Made by a program: the position numbers and the translations under genes. Positions 50,511 through 59,661 of a stretch of DNA of 64,000 nt are shown piece by piece. This DNA is from Brachybacterium halotolerans (lineage in GTDB: Bacteria > Actinomycetota > Actinomycetes > Actinomycetales > Dermabacteraceae): NCBI RefSeq assembly GCF_016623465.1, contig NZ_JAEDAJ010000011.1, positions 1-64,000 of the forward strand. The letters run 5' to 3'. The notes below the pieces were generated by a model. The model worked only from the letters and a program-made list of their open reading frames with translations, was not told where the DNA came from and did no database searches. Positions within the stretch are counted from its first letter, which is position 1. Every line of letters begins with the position of its first letter.

Positions 50511-51731
50511 TCAGAGCGCCAGCAGGGCGCCCGCCGCGAGCCCCGCCGCGAGCACCACGCCCGCGATCCCGGCCGAGGCCCGCCAGGTCAGCGCCCGCCC
50601 CACCATGACCAGCGAGGGGAGGCTGACGGCGCTCAGGCAGATCAGCGCGACGCCCTCGGCCCACGGGTCGGCGCCGAGCGCCGCAAGGGCGAGGAGCACC
50701 GGGATCTCGCCGGCCGTCGGGATCACCATGAGCACGGCGATCAGGGCGAAGACCAGCACCGCCGCGACGGACCAGTCGATCGCCTCCAGCCGCCATCCGC
50801 CCAGGTGCAGCAGCACGCCGACCACGAACACGATCCCGAGGTACTCGGGGACGAGCCGCACCGCGAGGCGTCCCAGCTCGCGCAGGAACCGCAGGGGAGC
50901 GGAGGCGGAGGAGTGCGACGCGATCCCTCCTGCCGAGGCCGTCCCGGGCTCCGCCGTCCGAGGGACGACGGGAGTCGCGGCGACCGCGACCCGCTCACCG
51001 CCGACGCCTGCGGGGCCCGAGGGCGAACCGATCTGCGCCCCGCGCCCCGCGAGCCTCCCGGCGACGACCACCGCGACGGCCACGAGCGCGATGCCGACGA
51101 CCACGCGCGTCGCAGCCCACTGCCACGGACCGATGATCGCGAGGAACACGATGACAGCGGGGTTCAGCACCGGGTTGGACAGCCAGAACGCCGTCGCCGC
51201 GCGGACCGGGACCCCCGCGCGCCGCAGGCCGACGACCACCGGGGCGGTGCAGCACGTGCACATCATCGCCGGAAGGCCCGCGAGGGCGGCGCGGGTGGCG
51301 CCCCGGTCGTCGGTCCATCCCGAGGCCGCGGCGGCGCCGGATCGCGCGTGCCCGCCGGAGATCAGCCGCGCGAGCCTCTCGGGACCAAGGAAGGCCTGGA
51401 CCGCCGCGGAGATGACGAGCGCGACCAGCAGCGCCTTCCAGATCGCCAGCGTGTAGGTGACCAGGAAGTCCCAGCCGCCGCGCCACCACGTCGGCGCGTC
51501 GACCGCCGCGTCCGAGAGCACCGACCCGTCCCAGGTGCCGCTCTCTGCGAGCCCGATCGTCTTCAGCGTGTACGGGTACCACTTCGCCCACAGCAGCCCG
51601 AGCGCCGCGATCGCGAGCACCAGCAGGACCGGGCCGACGTAGCGACCGGCGGAACCGCGCGCGGGCGACGGCTCGCTGGGCGCGCCGGGAGAGGGCGGGG
51701 CAGGGGAGGCGGGATGCGTGGTCACGGGCAC
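50511..51731 (-). CDS. UPF0718/DUF318-type membrane permease
   Basis: A 406-residue protein with about 8-10 hydrophobic segments in two halves split by a Ser/Ala/Pro-rich linker (residues about 230-270). The motif MMCTCCTAPVVVGLRRAGVP with three cysteines is the hallmark of this permease family (relatives include the organoarsenical exporter ArsP), and WLSNPVLNPAVIVF follows. GTG 51731 or GTG 51725 is the start. Substrate unknown; no arsenic gene is nearby. It lies between araB and the LacI gene but shows no arabinose operator. Confidence 0.82.
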   Translation of the reverse strand: MPVTTHPASPAPPSPGAPSEPSPARGSAGRYVGPVLLVLAIAALGLLWAKWYPYTLKTIGLAESGTWDGSVLSDAAVDAPTWWRGGWDFLVTYTLAIWKALLVALVISAAVQAFLGPERLARLISGGHARSGAAAASGWTDDRGATRAALAGLPAMMCTCCTAPVVVGLRRAGVPVRAATAFWLSNPVLNPAVIVFLAIIGPWQWAATRVVVGIALVAVAVVVAGRLAGRGAQIGSPSGPAGVGGERVAVAATPVVPRTAEPGTASAGGIASHSSASAPLRFLRELGRLAVRLVPEYLGIVFVVGVLLHLGGWRLEAIDWSVAAVLVFALIAVLMVIPTAGEIPVLLALAALGADPWAEGVALICLSAVSLPSLVMVGRALTWRASAGIAGVVLAAGLAAGALLAL

Positions 51732-51836
51732 GAAGCCTAGTGCTGCACGGCGCTCACGTGGGTTCTCGTGCGAGCCGTTCGCGCGGCCGGGACCGTCGTG
51801 CCACGGGGCAAGGATCGGACGACGAGCCCCTCCGCG

Positions 51837-52907
51837 TCAGAGGGGCCGGAGGCTCGATTCCCGGACGACGAGCTCCGGCGCGAGCGCGGTGGGGGGTCCG
51901 TCGGGCCCGTCCGCTCCGTCCGTCCCGTCGACTCCGTCCGGACCGCCTGGCACGTCCGCTGCGCCTGCCCCGTCCTCGAGCCGCGAGAGCAGCCGGTGCA
52001 TCGCTGCCCGGCCGAGCTGCGCGAAGGGCTGGGCGACGGAGGTGAGCGAGGGCGTGGTGTAGGTGGCGCCCTCGATGTCGTCGAAGCCGACCAGGGCGAC
52101 GTCTCGGGGCACCTCGATGCCGCGCTCGCGCAGGGCGCGCAGGATCCCGATCGCCATCAGGTCGTTCGCGGCGAAGATGGCGTCCGGGAGCGCTCGCGCG
52201 GCAAGTTTGGTGCCGATCCGGTATCCCGAGCGCGCCGACCAGTCGCCGGGGTCGGTGCACTCGCCGTCGGCCCCGATCCGAATGAGCGTCTCCTCGGTGC
52301 CGCGGCGCCGGGCGCGCGCGTCGAACCAGTCGACGGGGCCCGGGACGTGCACGATCCGGCGCATGCCCTGGCCGGCCAGGTGCGTGATGACCGCGCGGGC
52401 GCCGCTCGCCTGGTCCACGCCGACGACCTCCACGCCCGTCGCATCCAAAGGTCCCGAGGACACTGAGAGCACGGGCGTGGTGCGGGCCGCGGCCTCGGCC
52501 ACGGGCGTCATGCCGTCGTGCCCGGCGACCACGATGATCCCGTCGACCCCGGAGCCGACGAGGTCCGAGGCGACCTGCGCGTGCGGCTCGCCAGGGGCGA
52601 CGGTCGCGAGAAGGGTCGAGTAGCCGGCCTCGCGCGCGGCCCGCTCGATCGCCGCGGTGGTCTCCGCGGGGCCGAACAGCGAGGAGCCGTCCGACAGCAC
52701 GCCGACCAGGGCCGAGCGGGTGGTCTTCAGCGCCCGGGCCGCGCGGTTGCGCGCGTACCCGAGCTCCACGATCGCCTCGAGCACGCGGTCGCGGGTCTCC
52801 GGGCGCACGATCGACGGCTCGTTGAGCACCCGGGAGACCGTCTGGTACGAGACCCCGGCGCGCGCCGCGACATCGAGCATCGAGGGTCGGCGCGAGGTCG
52901 TCGGCAT
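51837..52907 (-). CDS. LacI-family repressor, likely AraR of the arabinose genes
   Basis: A 356-residue repressor: SMLDVAARAGVSYQTVSRVLNEPSIVRPETR is a standard helix-turn-helix and hinge, followed by the sugar-binding fold (LVGVLSDGSSLFGPAETTAAIERA; VALVGFDDIEGATYTTPSLTSVAQPF). ATG 52907 is chosen because it lies directly before the helix-turn-helix with GGAG upstream; the open frame continues far upstream without meaning. It is divergent from the ChvE-type importer, with a TGTGAACGTT site near each start. A low-complexity Gly/Asp/Pro insert occurs near the C-terminus. Confidence 0.9.
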   Translation of the reverse strand: MPTTSRRPSMLDVAARAGVSYQTVSRVLNEPSIVRPETRDRVLEAIVELGYARNRAARALKTTRSALVGVLSDGSSLFGPAETTAAIERAAREAGYSTLLATVAPGEPHAQVASDLVGSGVDGIIVVAGHDGMTPVAEAAARTTPVLSVSSGPLDATGVEVVGVDQASGARAVITHLAGQGMRRIVHVPGPVDWFDARARRRGTEETLIRIGADGECTDPGDWSARSGYRIGTKLAARALPDAIFAANDLMAIGILRALRERGIEVPRDVALVGFDDIEGATYTTPSLTSVAQPFAQLGRAAMHRLLSRLEDGAGAADVPGGPDGVDGTDGADGPDGPPTALAPELVVRESSLRPL

Positions 52908-53023
52908 GGGAGCTCCGTGGATGTCGGCGGGAAAGAGGTGCGCGGGGCGTGCGTGGGCGGAGTGCGTGGGGCCTTTCGAAGGATACGGCGGCACGACCTC
53001 CGGCATCCCCGTCGCCCACGCCG

Positions 53024-53038
53024 ATGTGAACGTTGCGA
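53024..53038. promoter_or_regulatory. AraR-type operator before its own gene
   Basis: ATGTGAACGTTGCGA lies 117-131 bases before the repressor ATG (minus strand) and 200 bases before the importer start (plus strand). It suggests autoregulation or DNA looping with the site at 53083. Confidence 0.6.
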
Positions 53039-53067
53039 TTCCGTGACCTCGTGGGCCGCGCAAATGG

Positions 53068-53098
53068 TTGCGCCCGCAGCGGATGTGAACGTTATCAT
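53068..53098 (+). promoter_or_regulatory. Importer promoter with AraR-type operator
   Basis: TTGCGC (53068-53073) and TATCAT (53093-53098) are spaced by 19 bases. ATGTGAACGTTATCAT (53083-53098) covers the spacer end and the -10. The leader to the ATG at 53238 is about 130 bases. Confidence 0.6.
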
Positions 53099-53237
53099 CC
53101 ATGGTGCTCCACGCCACAGCGCATGGATCCGATGCCGCCGGCACCGCTGCCGGCCCATCCGCCCGCCGCCCCATCCCAGGCACCCGCGCAGCATGCGCGA
53201 GTCCCGGACGCAGGCACCGTTTCGAAGAGGAGACACC

Positions 53238-54407
53238 ATGACCAGCAGCCATCCCGTGCCCAGCAGGCGCACGTTCCTCGCCGGCGCCGGCTCGCTCGGC
53301 GCGATCGCCGCCCTCGCGGCATGCTCCGGCGGCGGCGCCGGATCCTCGGGCCCCGACACCGAGGCCGACCCCAAGGACCAGACCATCGGCGTGGCCATGC
53401 CCACCCAGACCTACGAGCGCTGGGTCCAGGACGGCGCGAACATCAAGAAGTCCCTCGAGAAGGAGGGCTACAAGGTCACCCTCCAGTACGCCGACGACGA
53501 CATCCCCACCCAGTCCCAGCAGATCGACCAGATGGTCACCCAGGGCGTCGCCGCCCTGATCATCGCCTCGATCGACGGCTCGGCCCTGACCAGCCAGCTC
53601 GACGCCGCGAAGGCCGCCGGGATCCCCGTGATCTCCTACGACCGCCTCCTCACCAACAGCGAGAACGTCGACTTCTACGTCACCTTCGACAACTACAAGG
53701 TGGGCGTCACCCAGGCGAACTCCCTGCTCTTCGGTCTCGGTCTGCTCGACGAGAAGTTCAAGAAGGCCTCCGACGCCCCGAAGGGTCCGCTGAACATCGA
53801 GCTGTTCGCCGGCTCGCTCGACGACAACAACGCCCACCTGTTCTGGAAGGGCGCGATCGACACCCTGCAGCCGTACATGGACGACGGCGTGCTCGAGGTG
53901 CCCTCGAAGCAGACCGACATCGACCAGTGCGCCATCCAGCGCTGGGAGCAGGAGACCGCGCAGAAGCGCATGGAGAACCTGCTGACCACCCACTACAAGG
54001 GCGACAAGAAGCTCGACGGCGTCCTCGCCCCGGCCGACCCGCTCTCGCGCGGCATCATCAACGCCCTGCAGAACGACGGCCGCGGCGACACCATCAAGGA
54101 CGGCCTGCCGATCATCACCGGCCAGGACGCCGAGATCGCCTCGATCAAGCTCATCGCCGACGGCGTGCAGTTCTCGACGATCTTCAAGGACACCCGCAAG
54201 CTCGCCGACCAGGCCGTGGTCGCCGCGAAGGCGTACCTCGAGGGCAAGGAGCCGGAGGCGAACGACACCAAGACCTACGACAACGGCTCGAAGGTCGTCC
54301 CCTCCTACCTGCTGCCCGTCGAGATGGTGCTCGAGTCCAACTACGAGAAGATCCTCGTCGACTCCGGCTACTACACGGAGGAGCAGGTCGAGAAGGGCCA
54401 GGCCTGA
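53238..54407 (+). CDS. chvE: ChvE-type sugar-binding lipoprotein (CUT2), probably L-arabinose
   Basis: A 389-residue binding protein of the multiple-monosaccharide type. [11 protein letters not shown] and a hydrophobic segment lead to the lipobox LAAC (Cys about residue 29), with a Gly/Ser linker. [59 protein letters not shown] and [15 protein letters not shown] match ChvE/GguA-linked proteins. GAGGAG precedes the ATG at 53238; the longer open frame is not supported. It heads the ChvE-MmsA-MmsB operon. The substrate is inferred from the shared arabinose operator. Confidence 0.91.
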   Translation: MTSSHPVPSRRTFLAGAGSLGAIAALAACSGGGAGSSGPDTEADPKDQTIGVAMPTQTYERWVQDGANIKKSLEKEGYKVTLQYADDDIPTQSQQIDQMVTQGVAALIIASIDGSALTSQLDAAKAAGIPVISYDRLLTNSENVDFYVTFDNYKVGVTQANSLLFGLGLLDEKFKKASDAPKGPLNIELFAGSLDDNNAHLFWKGAIDTLQPYMDDGVLEVPSKQTDIDQCAIQRWEQETAQKRMENLLTTHYKGDKKLDGVLAPADPLSRGIINALQNDGRGDTIKDGLPIITGQDAEIASIKLIADGVQFSTIFKDTRKLADQAVVAAKAYLEGKEPEANDTKTYDNGSKVVPSYLLPVEMVLESNYEKILVDSGYYTEEQVEKGQA

Positions 54408-54430
54408 GCGTGCTCGGGACGAATCGGCGT

Positions 54431-54500
<70 letters not shown>

Positions 54501-54577
54501 CGTGCCCGCGCGGTCGACCCGGTCACCGCGCGCGCCCGCGGCGCAAGCACCTGCGCCCCAGCCCGAAGGAGGGCCCG

Positions 54578-56122
54578 ATGAACGACAGCATCCTCGAGAT
54601 GCGCTCCATCACCAAGCGCTTCCCCGGCGTCACCGCCCTGCAGGACGTCTCCCTGAGCGTCCGCGAGGGCGAGATCCACGGGATCTGCGGCGAGAACGGG
54701 GCAGGGAAGTCCACGCTCATGAAGGTGCTCTCGGGCGTCGAGCCCGCCGGCACCTACGACGGCGAGATCCACTTCCGCGGCCGCCCCATGAGCTTCCACT
54801 CGATCAGCGACTCCGAGGCCGAGGGGATCGTGATCATCCACCAGGAGCTCGCCCTGGTGCCGCACCTGACCATCGCCGAGAACATCTTCCTGGGCAACGA
54901 GCGCTCCCGCGGGGGCGTCATCAGCTGGGGCGAGACGAACGCGGAGGCGCTCAGGCTGCTGCGCCGCGTGGGCCTCGACGAGAACCCGGTGACGCCGGTC
55001 GGACAGCTCGGCGTCGGCAAGCAGCAGCTCGTCGAGATCGCCAAGGCGCTCTCGAAGAACGTGAGCCTGCTGATCCTCGACGAGCCCACCGCCGCGCTCA
55101 ACGACGACGACTCCGAGCACCTGCTCGGCCTCATCCGCGGTCTGCGCGACGAGCAGGGCGTCACCTCGATCATCATCTCCCACAAGCTCGGGGAGATCGC
55201 CGAGATCGCCGACACCACCACCGTCATCCGCGACGGCTCGACCATCGAGACCATCGACATGCACGGCGGGGCAGCGGCGGGCCGCGCCCTCATCCCGCGC
55301 ATCATCAAGGGGATGGTCGGGCGGGACATGGACAGCATGTTCCCCGAGCGCAGCGTCGAGATCGGCGAGGAGGTGCTGCGCATCGAGGACTGGCACGTCA
55401 CCCACCCGACCCAGCCCGACCGCACCCTCGTCGACGGCGTCTCGCTCACCGCACGCGCCGGAGAGGTCGTCGGCATCGCCGGCCTCATGGGCGCCGGCCG
55501 CACCGAGCTCGCGATGAGCGTGTTCGGCCGCTCCTACGGGCGCGAGATCAGCGGGAAGGTGTTCATGCACGGGCGTCCCGCGAACGTGCGCGGTGTGGCC
55601 GACGCGATCGGCAGCGGCATCGCGTACGTCAGCGAGGACCGCAAGCGCTACGGGCTGAACCTCATCCAGGACGTGCGGCGCAACATCAGCGCCGCGGCGC
55701 TGGGCAAGGTCTCCCGCACGGGCTGGATCGACGGCAACCAGGAGATCTCCGTCGCCGAGCGCTACCGGAAGTCGCTGAACATCAAGACGCCGACGGTGCT
55801 CTCGCGCGTCGGCCAGCTCTCCGGCGGCAACCAGCAGAAGGTCGCGCTCAGCAAGTGGCTGTTCACCGAGCCCGACGTGCTGATCCTCGACGAGCCCACC
55901 CGCGGCGTCGACGTCGGCGCGAAGTACGAGATCTACACGCTGATCAACGAGCTCGCCGAGCAGGGGAAGGCGATCGTCGTGATCTCCTCCGAGCTGCCCG
56001 AGGTGATGGGGCTCGCCGATCGCATCTACACACTGTCCGCCGGCCGCATCACCGGAGAGGTGAGCGCCGCGGACGCCACGCAGGAGCACCTGATGGAGCT
56101 CATGACCATGGAGAGGGAGTGA
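54578..56122 (+). CDS. mmsA: Multiple-monosaccharide ABC transporter ATPase (CUT2)
   Basis: A 514-residue ATPase with two tandem nucleotide-binding domains. Domain 1 has Walker [10 protein letters not shown] (about residue 36), [14 protein letters not shown] and Walker [12 protein letters not shown]. Domain 2 has the degenerate GLMGAGRTE loop typical of CUT2, then [15 protein letters not shown] and [19 protein letters not shown] precedes the ATG. Energises the MmsB permease for sugars bound by the upstream ChvE-type lipoprotein. It is the only sugar ABC ATPase gene in the window. Confidence 0.95.
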   Translation: MNDSILEMRSITKRFPGVTALQDVSLSVREGEIHGICGENGAGKSTLMKVLSGVEPAGTYDGEIHFRGRPMSFHSISDSEAEGIVIIHQELALVPHLTIAENIFLGNERSRGGVISWGETNAEALRLLRRVGLDENPVTPVGQLGVGKQQLVEIAKALSKNVSLLILDEPTAALNDDDSEHLLGLIRGLRDEQGVTSIIISHKLGEIAEIADTTTVIRDGSTIETIDMHGGAAAGRALIPRIIKGMVGRDMDSMFPERSVEIGEEVLRIEDWHVTHPTQPDRTLVDGVSLTARAGEVVGIAGLMGAGRTELAMSVFGRSYGREISGKVFMHGRPANVRGVADAIGSGIAYVSEDRKRYGLNLIQDVRRNISAAALGKVSRTGWIDGNQEISVAERYRKSLNIKTPTVLSRVGQLSGGNQQKVALSKWLFTEPDVLILDEPTRGVDVGAKYEIYTLINELAEQGKAIVVISSELPEVMGLADRIYTLSAGRITGEVSAADATQEHLMELMTMERE

Positions 56123-56132
56123 GGGACCACCG

Positions 56133-57314
56133 ATGGCCGGAACCTCCGATATCAAGGACCTGCTCACCAGGAACGTCCGCCAGAGCGGCATCTACATCGC
56201 GTTCGTGTTCATCGTGCTGCTGTTCACGGTGCTCACCCGCGGCGCGCTGCTGAGCCCGGGCAACCTCACGAACCTGATCCTGCAGTACTCCTACATCCTG
56301 ATCCTCGCGATCGGGATGGTGCTCATCATCGTCGCCGGGCACATCGACCTCTCGGTCGGCTCGGTCGTCGCGTTCACCGGCTCGGTCGCCGCCGTGGTCG
56401 TCATCCAGCACGGACTCCCGTGGTGGCTGGGGATCCTCGCGGCCCTGGGCATCGGCATCCTGGTGGGGCTGTGGCAGGGATTCTGGGTCGCGATCGTTGG
56501 GATCCCGGCGTTCATCGTGACCCTCGCGGGCATGCTCATCTTCCGCGGCATGACCATGCAGACCCTGGGCAACGTGTCCCTCTCGCCGTTCCCCGAGGCG
56601 TACCAGAAGATCGCCGGCGGCTTCCTCAACGGCCTCTTCGGCGGTCCCGGGTACGACGTGTTCACGCTGGTCGTCGCGGCCGCCGTGGTGATCGTGTTCG
56701 CGCTCCAGCAGTGGCGGGCGCGCCTCGCGAAGCTGCGCTACGACCAGAGCGTCGAGGCGCTGTGGATCTTCGCGGTCAAGGTCGCGGTCGTCGCCGTCAT
56801 CGTGATGGCCTTCGCCTGGCAGATCGCCAACGCCCGAGGCCTCCCCGTGGTGCTGATCCTGCTCGCCGCGCTGATCCTCATCTACTCGTTCGTCAGCCAG
56901 CAGACCGTCTTCGGCCGGCACGTCTACGCCATGGGCGGGAACCTGCAGGCCGCACGCCTCTCCGGTGTGAAGACGCGCCTGGTGAACATGATGCTGTTCG
57001 TGAACATGGGCCTGCTCTCCGCGATCGCCGGCATCGTCTACTCGGCCCGCTCGAACTCGGCGCAGCCGGGGGCGGGCAACATGTTCGAGCTCGACGCGAT
57101 CGCGGCCGCGTTCATCGGCGGCGCCGCCGTCAGCGGCGGCGTGGGCAAGGTGCAGGGCGCGATCATCGGCGGCCTGATCATGGCGGTCATGTCCAACGGC
57201 ATGCAGATCATGGGCATCGGCCAGTCCACCCAGTCGATCGTGCGCGGCGTGGTGCTGATCCTCGCGGTCGCCTTCGACGTCTACAACAAGAAGCGCGCCG
57301 GCGCCGAGGGGTGA
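56133..57314 (+). CDS. mmsB: Multiple-monosaccharide ABC transporter permease (CUT2)
   Basis: A 393-residue membrane protein with about ten hydrophobic segments. IGMVLIIVAGHIDLSVGSVVAFTG is the classic CUT2 permease motif, and FGRHVYAMGGNLQAARLSGV with AAAFIGGAAVSGGVGKVQGAIIGG completes it. The length matches GguB/MmsB rather than the shorter RbsC. It starts 10 bases after the ATPase stop and works as a homodimer. Followed by a convergent spacer with two long palindromes. Confidence 0.94.
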   Translation: MAGTSDIKDLLTRNVRQSGIYIAFVFIVLLFTVLTRGALLSPGNLTNLILQYSYILILAIGMVLIIVAGHIDLSVGSVVAFTGSVAAVVVIQHGLPWWLGILAALGIGILVGLWQGFWVAIVGIPAFIVTLAGMLIFRGMTMQTLGNVSLSPFPEAYQKIAGGFLNGLFGGPGYDVFTLVVAAAVVIVFALQQWRARLAKLRYDQSVEALWIFAVKVAVVAVIVMAFAWQIANARGLPVVLILLAALILIYSFVSQQTVFGRHVYAMGGNLQAARLSGVKTRLVNMMLFVNMGLLSAIAGIVYSARSNSAQPGAGNMFELDAIAAAFIGGAAVSGGVGKVQGAIIGGLIMAVMSNGMQIMGIGQSTQSIVRGVVLILAVAFDVYNKKRAGAEG

Positions 57315-57406
57315 GGCCGCCGGGGCGGCGGCCCGGCGGTCCGGCCGGGTGACCCGGTGCTCCAGTGGCCGGCACCCATCGCTGCCGCCGTCGGCCGCCC
57401 GTGGAG

Positions 57407-57466
57407 CGTGAGAAGTACGAAACCGTTGCCAAGAGTGCTCATGGCAACGGTTTCGTACTTCTCACG
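57407..57466. repeat. 60-bp palindrome, copy 5
   Basis: 28 of 30 arm positions pair. It has the C form at arm position 18 (AAACCGTTGCC), as in copy 1. A separate perfect 16-bp palindrome, CCATGCGGCCGCATGG (57468-57483), begins one base later. It lies between the convergent mmsB and CUT1 permease genes, where it could terminate both transcripts. Confidence 0.9.
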
Positions 57467-57615
57467 CCCATGCGGCCGCATGGTCGGCCTGCGCCGGGGG
57501 TCCTTTGGGTGATCGGGCCGGATCCGTGCTCGTCGAGGAGCTCCTGGGCGGGACGGCACATCACACCTCCTCGATGCCCTCAGCCGAGCACGTCGGAGCG
57601 ACCCGCAGGGCAAAG

Positions 57616-57667
57616 ATATGAGGATGGCGAACCACCGAAGCGCTGTGGTGGTTTGCCATCCTCATAT
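57616..57667. repeat. 21-bp stem-loop with one G-U pair
   Basis: The arm ATATGAGGATGGCGAACCAC plus C pairs with 57647-57667 across a 10-base loop; the only non-Watson-Crick position is a G-T, which pairs as G-U in RNA. It is unrelated to the 60-bp family. It lies 64 bases past the stop of the minus-strand permease at 57731 and is the likely terminator for that operon. The rest of 57315-57730 shows no gene. Confidence 0.8.
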
Positions 57668-57730
57668 GTTCGTGCCCGTGTGCCCGTGTGCCCACCGAGG
57701 AGCCTCAGCCCGCCGATCCGGATCCGCCCG

Positions 57731-58663
57731 CTACCCCTTCAGCCCGGTCCCCGCGACGCCCTCGACGATCTGGCGCTGGAAGACGAGGTAGAGCAGGACC
57801 AGGGGGAGGGCGGCGAGGATCGCGCCGGCCTGGATGTCGGCGAAGCGCTGACCGAAGCTGCCCTGCACCGTCGCGAGTCCGACGGGGATCGTCATCAGGT
57901 TCGGGTTGGTGAGGACGAACAGCGGCAGCAGCAGGTTGTTCCACACGCCCACGAAGGTGAGGATCGCGACCGCGGCGATCACGGGGCGCGAGAGCGGCAT
58001 GATCACCGACCAGTAGATCTTCCAGAGTCCGGCGCCGTCGATGCGCGCGGCCTCCTCGAGCTCGCGGGGGATGCCGTCGAAGAACTGCTTGAAGATGAAC
58101 ACCGAGATCACCGCGGGGACCTGCGGGAAGATCACGGCCCAGTAGGTGTTCAGCAGGTTCGCGGCGCCCAGCATCTCGAAGATCGGCACGATGAGCACCT
58201 GGCTGGGGATCATGATGCCCAGCAGGATCATCAGCATCACGGTGGTGCGGCCGCGGAAGTGCATCCGGGAGAGCGCGAAGGCGGCCATCGAGGCGAACAC
58301 GACGGTGAGGACGGTCGTGAGGATGCCGGTGATCGCGCTGGCCAGGTACCAGTTCCAGATGTCGCCCGCGCCGAAGAGCGTCGAGTACGAGTGCAGCGTC
58401 GGGTACCAGTGGGAGAGGATCTCGTTCGCGCCGAGCGCCGCGACGCCGTTCTCGGACAGCGAGGTCTTCAGCGCGAACAGGCTCGGGATCAGCCAGATCA
58501 CCGCGAACACGACCAGCACGATCCAGGTGACGATCGTGAAGGTGCGCCCGCTGATGCCGGCGCCCGAGGACCGGGCCGGGGGAGCGGCGGCGGAGATCGC
58601 GCCGCCCACGCCGGATCGGCCTGCGCGCCCGGCGCCCGGGGTGGTCGCGGTGGTCGTGGTCAT
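57731..58663 (-). CDS. ABC sugar transporter permease, MalG type
   Basis: A 310-residue permease with an Ala/Gly/Thr-rich cytoplasmic N-terminus, six membrane segments, the EAA loop IPRELEEAARIDGAGLWKI near residue 200, and the family end RQIVEGVAGTGLKG. It begins 3 bases after the stop of the upstream permease. Third gene of the CUT1 operon linked to the GH51 arabinofuranosidase; no ATPase gene follows. Confidence 0.93.
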   Translation of the reverse strand: MTTTTATTPGAGRAGRSGVGGAISAAAPPARSSGAGISGRTFTIVTWIVLVVFAVIWLIPSLFALKTSLSENGVAALGANEILSHWYPTLHSYSTLFGAGDIWNWYLASAITGILTTVLTVVFASMAAFALSRMHFRGRTTVMLMILLGIMIPSQVLIVPIFEMLGAANLLNTYWAVIFPQVPAVISVFIFKQFFDGIPRELEEAARIDGAGLWKIYWSVIMPLSRPVIAAVAILTFVGVWNNLLLPLFVLTNPNLMTIPVGLATVQGSFGQRFADIQAGAILAALPLVLLYLVFQRQIVEGVAGTGLKG

Positions 58664-58666
58664 GGC

Positions 58667-59641
58667 TCAGGCCTCCTGGTCGCGACGTGCGGCCACGCGC
58701 TCGACGATCTCGCGGATCACGGCGATGGCGACGATGATGATGAACAGCAGCACCGAAGCGGCCGATGCGGCGCCGATGCGGTTGTCGGTGAAGGCGGTGC
58801 CGGTGATCAGGCCCAGGCTGACCTGGGTGGAGATGCCCGGACCGCCGTTGGTCATCAGATAGACCTGGTCGAAGATCTTCAGGCTCGCGATGATCTGCAG
58901 CAGGATGACGAGCGTCGTGGTGCGGCGCAGCAGCGGGATCGTCACGTGCCGGATCTGCTGCCAGGTGCTCGCGCCGTCGACGGCCGCGGCCTCGTAGAGC
59001 TCGCGCGGGATGTCCTGCAGCCCCGCGAGATAGAGGATGAAGTTGAACCCGATGGTCCACCACACCGTCGCGATCGCGATGCCCACCATCGCGCTCTTGG
59101 GATCGGCGAGGATCCCCGAGCCCGGTGTGAAGCCGAGCAGCGACTGCACGCTCGCGAAGAGGCCCGTGGCCGGCGTGAAGATGAAGACCCAGATCAGGGA
59201 GATCGTCGCCGAGGGCAGGATGAACGGCAGGAAGAACGCGAGACGGAAGAACCACTGGCCCCGCTGCAGGCGGTTGGTGAGCACCGCGAAGACGAACGCG
59301 AGGATCACCAGCGGCGGCACGGTGTAGATCGTGAACTGCAGGGTGTGCCAGAGAGAGGACCAGAAGTCCGCGCGCGAAAACATCTCGACGTAGTTGTCGA
59401 GGCCCGCGAAGCTTCCCAGGCCCCGGTGGACCAGCGAGGTGTTGAAGAAGCTCGCGACGAACATCCAGATCGTCGGCCCCAGCAGGAACGCCAGGTAGAA
59501 GATCCCGAACGGCGCGAGGAACAGCCAGGCTCCCGGCCCGGTGCCGCGGTCGGAGGGGCGTCCGCCGCGCCCGGACCGACGGGCCGGAGCGTCAGCGCTA
59601 GCGGCCGACGGGGCGTTCGGCGTCGTCGTTGCACTGGTCAT
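58667..59641 (-). CDS. ABC sugar transporter permease, MalF type
   Basis: A 324-residue permease. After a Ser/Ala/Arg-rich N-terminus, six membrane helices begin at WLFLAPFGIFYLAFLLGPTI. The EAA loop is IPRELYEAAAVDGASTWQQ near residue 215. ATG 59641 is chosen with GAAGGGA upstream; the longer frame overlaps the binding protein gene. It lies 20 bases after the binding protein stop and pairs with the MalG-type permease. Confidence 0.92.
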   Translation of the reverse strand: MTSATTTPNAPSAASADAPARRSGRGGRPSDRGTGPGAWLFLAPFGIFYLAFLLGPTIWMFVASFFNTSLVHRGLGSFAGLDNYVEMFSRADFWSSLWHTLQFTIYTVPPLVILAFVFAVLTNRLQRGQWFFRLAFFLPFILPSATISLIWVFIFTPATGLFASVQSLLGFTPGSGILADPKSAMVGIAIATVWWTIGFNFILYLAGLQDIPRELYEAAAVDGASTWQQIRHVTIPLLRRTTTLVILLQIIASLKIFDQVYLMTNGGPGISTQVSLGLITGTAFTDNRIGAASAASVLLFIIIVAIAVIREIVERVAARRDQEA

Positions 59642-59661
59642 GATGCGTGCGTCCCTTCGGC

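Noticed and set aside
48621-51740. 1039-codon plus-strand open frame
   Set aside because: Antisense to araB and the permease, with no recognisable domain and Arg/Gly/His-rich content.
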